Positions 62,308 through 64,000 of a DNA stretch of 64,000 nt are shown here, piece after piece. Position 1 is the first letter of the stretch; each line of letters opens with the position of its first letter. The translations under genes and the position numbers were made by a program. Below the pieces are notes generated by a model. The model searched no databases, was not told where the DNA came from, and worked only from the letters and a program-made list of their open reading frames with translations. The DNA is taken from contig DASUCV010000017.1 in assembly GCA_036275915.1 (NCBI GenBank), positions 1 through 64,000 of the forward strand. Reading direction: 5' to 3'. The stretch is from Candidatus Polarisedimenticolaceae bacterium. GTDB taxonomy: Bacteria > Acidobacteriota > Polarisedimenticolia > Polarisedimenticolales > DASRJG01.

Positions 62308-64000
62308 TTACTGGACAAGCCCAATTACCTTTAGGTAAGGAGAGGGTCTGGTTGCACGAGCATCGCCCCAAGGCATCCTGCGTGACTTCGGATACGAGCA
62401 GTACAGAAGGCGCTTGGATCTCGTAACCCCAACAAAGGCATTGCGTCGCTCCTCATCAAGTTCCGATCCCTTCGCTCGATAGTCGGGGAAAATGCCCTCC
62501 GCCATCCCGACCAGACAAACGACTTCGAATTCCAAGCCCTTGGCGGAATGGACCGTGAGCAATGCGACTCCATCCGAGTTGCGTTGCTGAGTAGTTCCGA
62601 GGGCAAGCGCGCTAAGGAAACCGGCGACGCTAGGGTTTTGCGCAGATGCGCGAAGGTAGGTGTCCCATTCTTGTAGCAAGACCTCGGTGTCGTCGTAGAT
62701 GGCCTGGCGCTCATCGTCTCCCAGCGAATCAGCAAAGGCCCGAAGCACGCGCGTCGGCCCCTTGATGTCTAGCCGCTGGGTCGGGGACACAACCTTAGCT
62801 AATGCCTCAACGCTTACCGCCCAGTCCGACGTTTTCGCCCGGGACACGACCTGCCGTAGGTACTCAATGAGGCCGTCGTGATCAATCGGTGGCTCACTGT
62901 TTGTACTGACATCCCATTTCTTGAGCAGCGCCGCGAGGTGAAATCTATCCTTCGGATTGGCGATCAGCCGCATTCCCAGTTGGAAGCTGTCTGCAGCTTT
63001 GGATTCATTCTCGTGAATGACTGAGACCCGCTTGTAATAAGGAATACTCCCGTTCTTCAACGCCTTCTCGACGTGCAAAAGGGCGAAGCGGGTGCGAGCT
63101 AAGACCGCGCATCGGCTCCAGGAAATGGACCCCTCCACATCTCGGTGTCCATGCTTCGAAAGCTCCTTTAGTTTCGCCACAACTAGGGAGGCTTCATTCT
63201 CCTCATTTTCACCCACCAAGAGCCCCAACTCGCCGGCAATTGGCAATTGTCCACTTACCGAATAGCTCTCTTGAAGCGATGATGCCGCACGGACAATTGC
63301 TTTCGAGCTCCTGAAGTTTTCTTTCAGCTCAATCGTCGCCGCGTTGAACTCTTCCGCAAAACGATCCATAAACTTTGGACTGGCCGTATTGAACCCATAG
63401 ATCGACTGCTTCGGGTCGCCAACCATCATCACGTTCTTGAATTCATCGCCGCACATCGCCGTGAGGACTGCGTACTGTGCTTCGTTTAGATCTTGTGCCT
63501 CATCGATGCAAACATATTTGAAGAGCCGGCGATAGAAGTCGGCTACTTTCGGATACTCCGTAAGCAAACGGTAGCTAAGCAGGAGAAGGTCTTCAAAGTC
63601 ATAGGCATTGCAAGCCCTGAGGCCGGCGTTGTAAGCCTCCATGATGCGTTGATTGAGTTCCAAGTCTGCAAACGGCTGCGAGATTGGATGTGCCTTGATC
63701 AACGCGATGCCTCGCAACCACCTATCCAGAGTTTCGCTTCTCGCCTTCGCGTCCCCCGATCTCATCAATTCTTCAGTAAGCAGCGGGTCTGCCGCTACAG
63801 CCTCCATCAGGATGCCTTTGCGGTCAGCCCAGTGCTCGAACAACTGGGGAGAGCCGCTAACTCCAACGTGTTTGCCGCGCTCCGAGAGCATGGTTAGACA
63901 AAATCCATGCAGGGTCCCAATGAACACCCGATCTAGGACGGAGCCTAGGTCTTGGAGGCGCTCTCGCATCTCATTGGCGGCCTTATTCGTGAACGTAAGA
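62308..64000 (-). CDS. UvrD/Rep-like superfamily 1 helicase (N-terminus beyond right edge)
   Basis: At least 563 codons are visible, and the frame is open through the right edge: codons after 63969 read TFTNKAANEMRERL, which is SF1 motif Ia, so the Met at 63969 is not the start. Other motifs: DEAQDLNEAQ (II), VGDPKQSIYGF (III), ENFRSS (IV), LLTVHSAKGLEFEVVCLVG (V) and RRNAFVGVTRSKRLLYCSYP (VI). Walker A lies off the window. GC is about 50-53% in sampled lines, unlike the neighbours. The size and C-terminus fit the helicases of phage-defence modules such as Gabija (GajB), but also other UvrD-like proteins. Confidence 0.92.
   Translation of the reverse strand, partial: LTFTNKAANEMRERLQDLGSVLDRVFIGTLHGFCLTMLSERGKHVGVSGSPQLFEHWADRKGILMEAVAADPLLTEELMRSGDAKARSETLDRWLRGIALIKAHPISQPFADLELNQRIMEAYNAGLRACNAYDFEDLLLLSYRLLTEYPKVADFYRRLFKYVCIDEAQDLNEAQYAVLTAMCGDEFKNVMMVGDPKQSIYGFNTASPKFMDRFAEEFNAATIELKENFRSSKAIVRAASSLQESYSVSGQLPIAGELGLLVGENEENEASLVVAKLKELSKHGHRDVEGSISWSRCAVLARTRFALLHVEKALKNGSIPYYKRVSVIHENESKAADSFQLGMRLIANPKDRFHLAALLKKWDVSTNSEPPIDHDGLIEYLRQVVSRAKTSDWAVSVEALAKVVSPTQRLDIKGPTRVLRAFADSLGDDERQAIYDDTEVLLQEWDTYLRASAQNPSVAGFLSALALGTTQQRNSDGVALLTVHSAKGLEFEVVCLVGMAEGIFPDYRAKGSELDEERRNAFVGVTRSKRLLYCSYPKSRRMPWGDARATRPSPYLKVIGLVQ

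Noticed and set aside
62112-62324. 70-codon minus-strand frame between tRNA-Thr and the helicase
   Set aside because: It has a TTG start, no ribosome site and no family resemblance; kept only as a note in the spacer entry.
63967-63969. ATG as the start of the helicase
   Set aside because: The upstream codons continue the conserved SF1 motif Ia (TFTNKAANEM), so the gene begins beyond the right edge.

Overview
The window is about 70% GC over most of its length (42/60 at 60001-60060). It carries a dense, ordinary chromosomal backbone of a Gram-negative bacterium: type IV pilus machinery with an outer-membrane secretin, MreBCD/PBP2/RodA, SecDF-YajC and an MEP-pathway gene. GTG and TTG starts and 4-bp ATGA/GTGA overlaps are common. 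No rRNA or species marker is present. The mix of pil operons, roadblock protein, DUF1579, MprF/AcvB and TIGR03960 radical SAM would fit an Acidobacteriota-like lineage, but that is a low-confidence inference.

Layout. 1-7730 (minus): a pilin cut by the left edge, the sigma-54 regulators pilR and pilS, then pilC, pilT and pilB. 7901-9774: accC and accB. 9842-11244: a roadblock protein, a small helical protein and a Cys-rich lipoprotein. 11256-16038: pilQ, pilP, pilO, pilN and pilM. 16408-22938: rpmB (plus), then ridA, rel, secF, secD, yajC and pgeF. 22935-26708: a TPR protein and the iron-uptake operon feoB-zinc ribbon-feoA, behind a palindromic Fur-like operator. 26857-31823: a small secreted Cys/Lys protein, a thioesterase, RNase G and a TIGR03960 radical SAM protein. 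31878-37244: mreB-mreC-mreD-PBP2-rodA. 37332-53674: a FecR protein, a PpiD-like foldase and mixed metabolism and housekeeping genes (alcohol and aldehyde dehydrogenases, dGTPase, A-type Fe-S carrier, KBL, YggX-like, DUF3467, moaB, dxs). 54362-59138 (plus): an operon of a VirJ-like hydrolase, MprF and an AcvB-like double-domain hydrolase. 59081-61898: a SPL-like radical SAM protein, DUF1579 and an aldo/keto reductase. 61998-62073: tRNA-Thr(CGU). Immediately after the tRNA, composition falls to about 50-53% GC, and a UvrD-like helicase gene runs off the right edge. This looks like the start of an integrated island.

How the parts fit. The PilS/PilR pair sits beside a pilin gene with a near-consensus -24/-12 promoter, so pilin expression is probably controlled locally, while the pilB-T-C ATPase genes have a sigma-70-like promoter. 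MprF and its two VirJ/AcvB-type neighbours form a plausible make-and-hydrolyse unit for aminoacylated phosphatidylglycerol. The feo operon and a divergent secreted protein share a -35 region next to the palindrome, which suggests metal regulation.

The best candidates for new biology are the VirJ-MprF-AcvB operon, the feo region with its unknown partner proteins, and the tRNA-Thr island with its helicase. No CRISPR array, insertion sequence or rRNA was seen.
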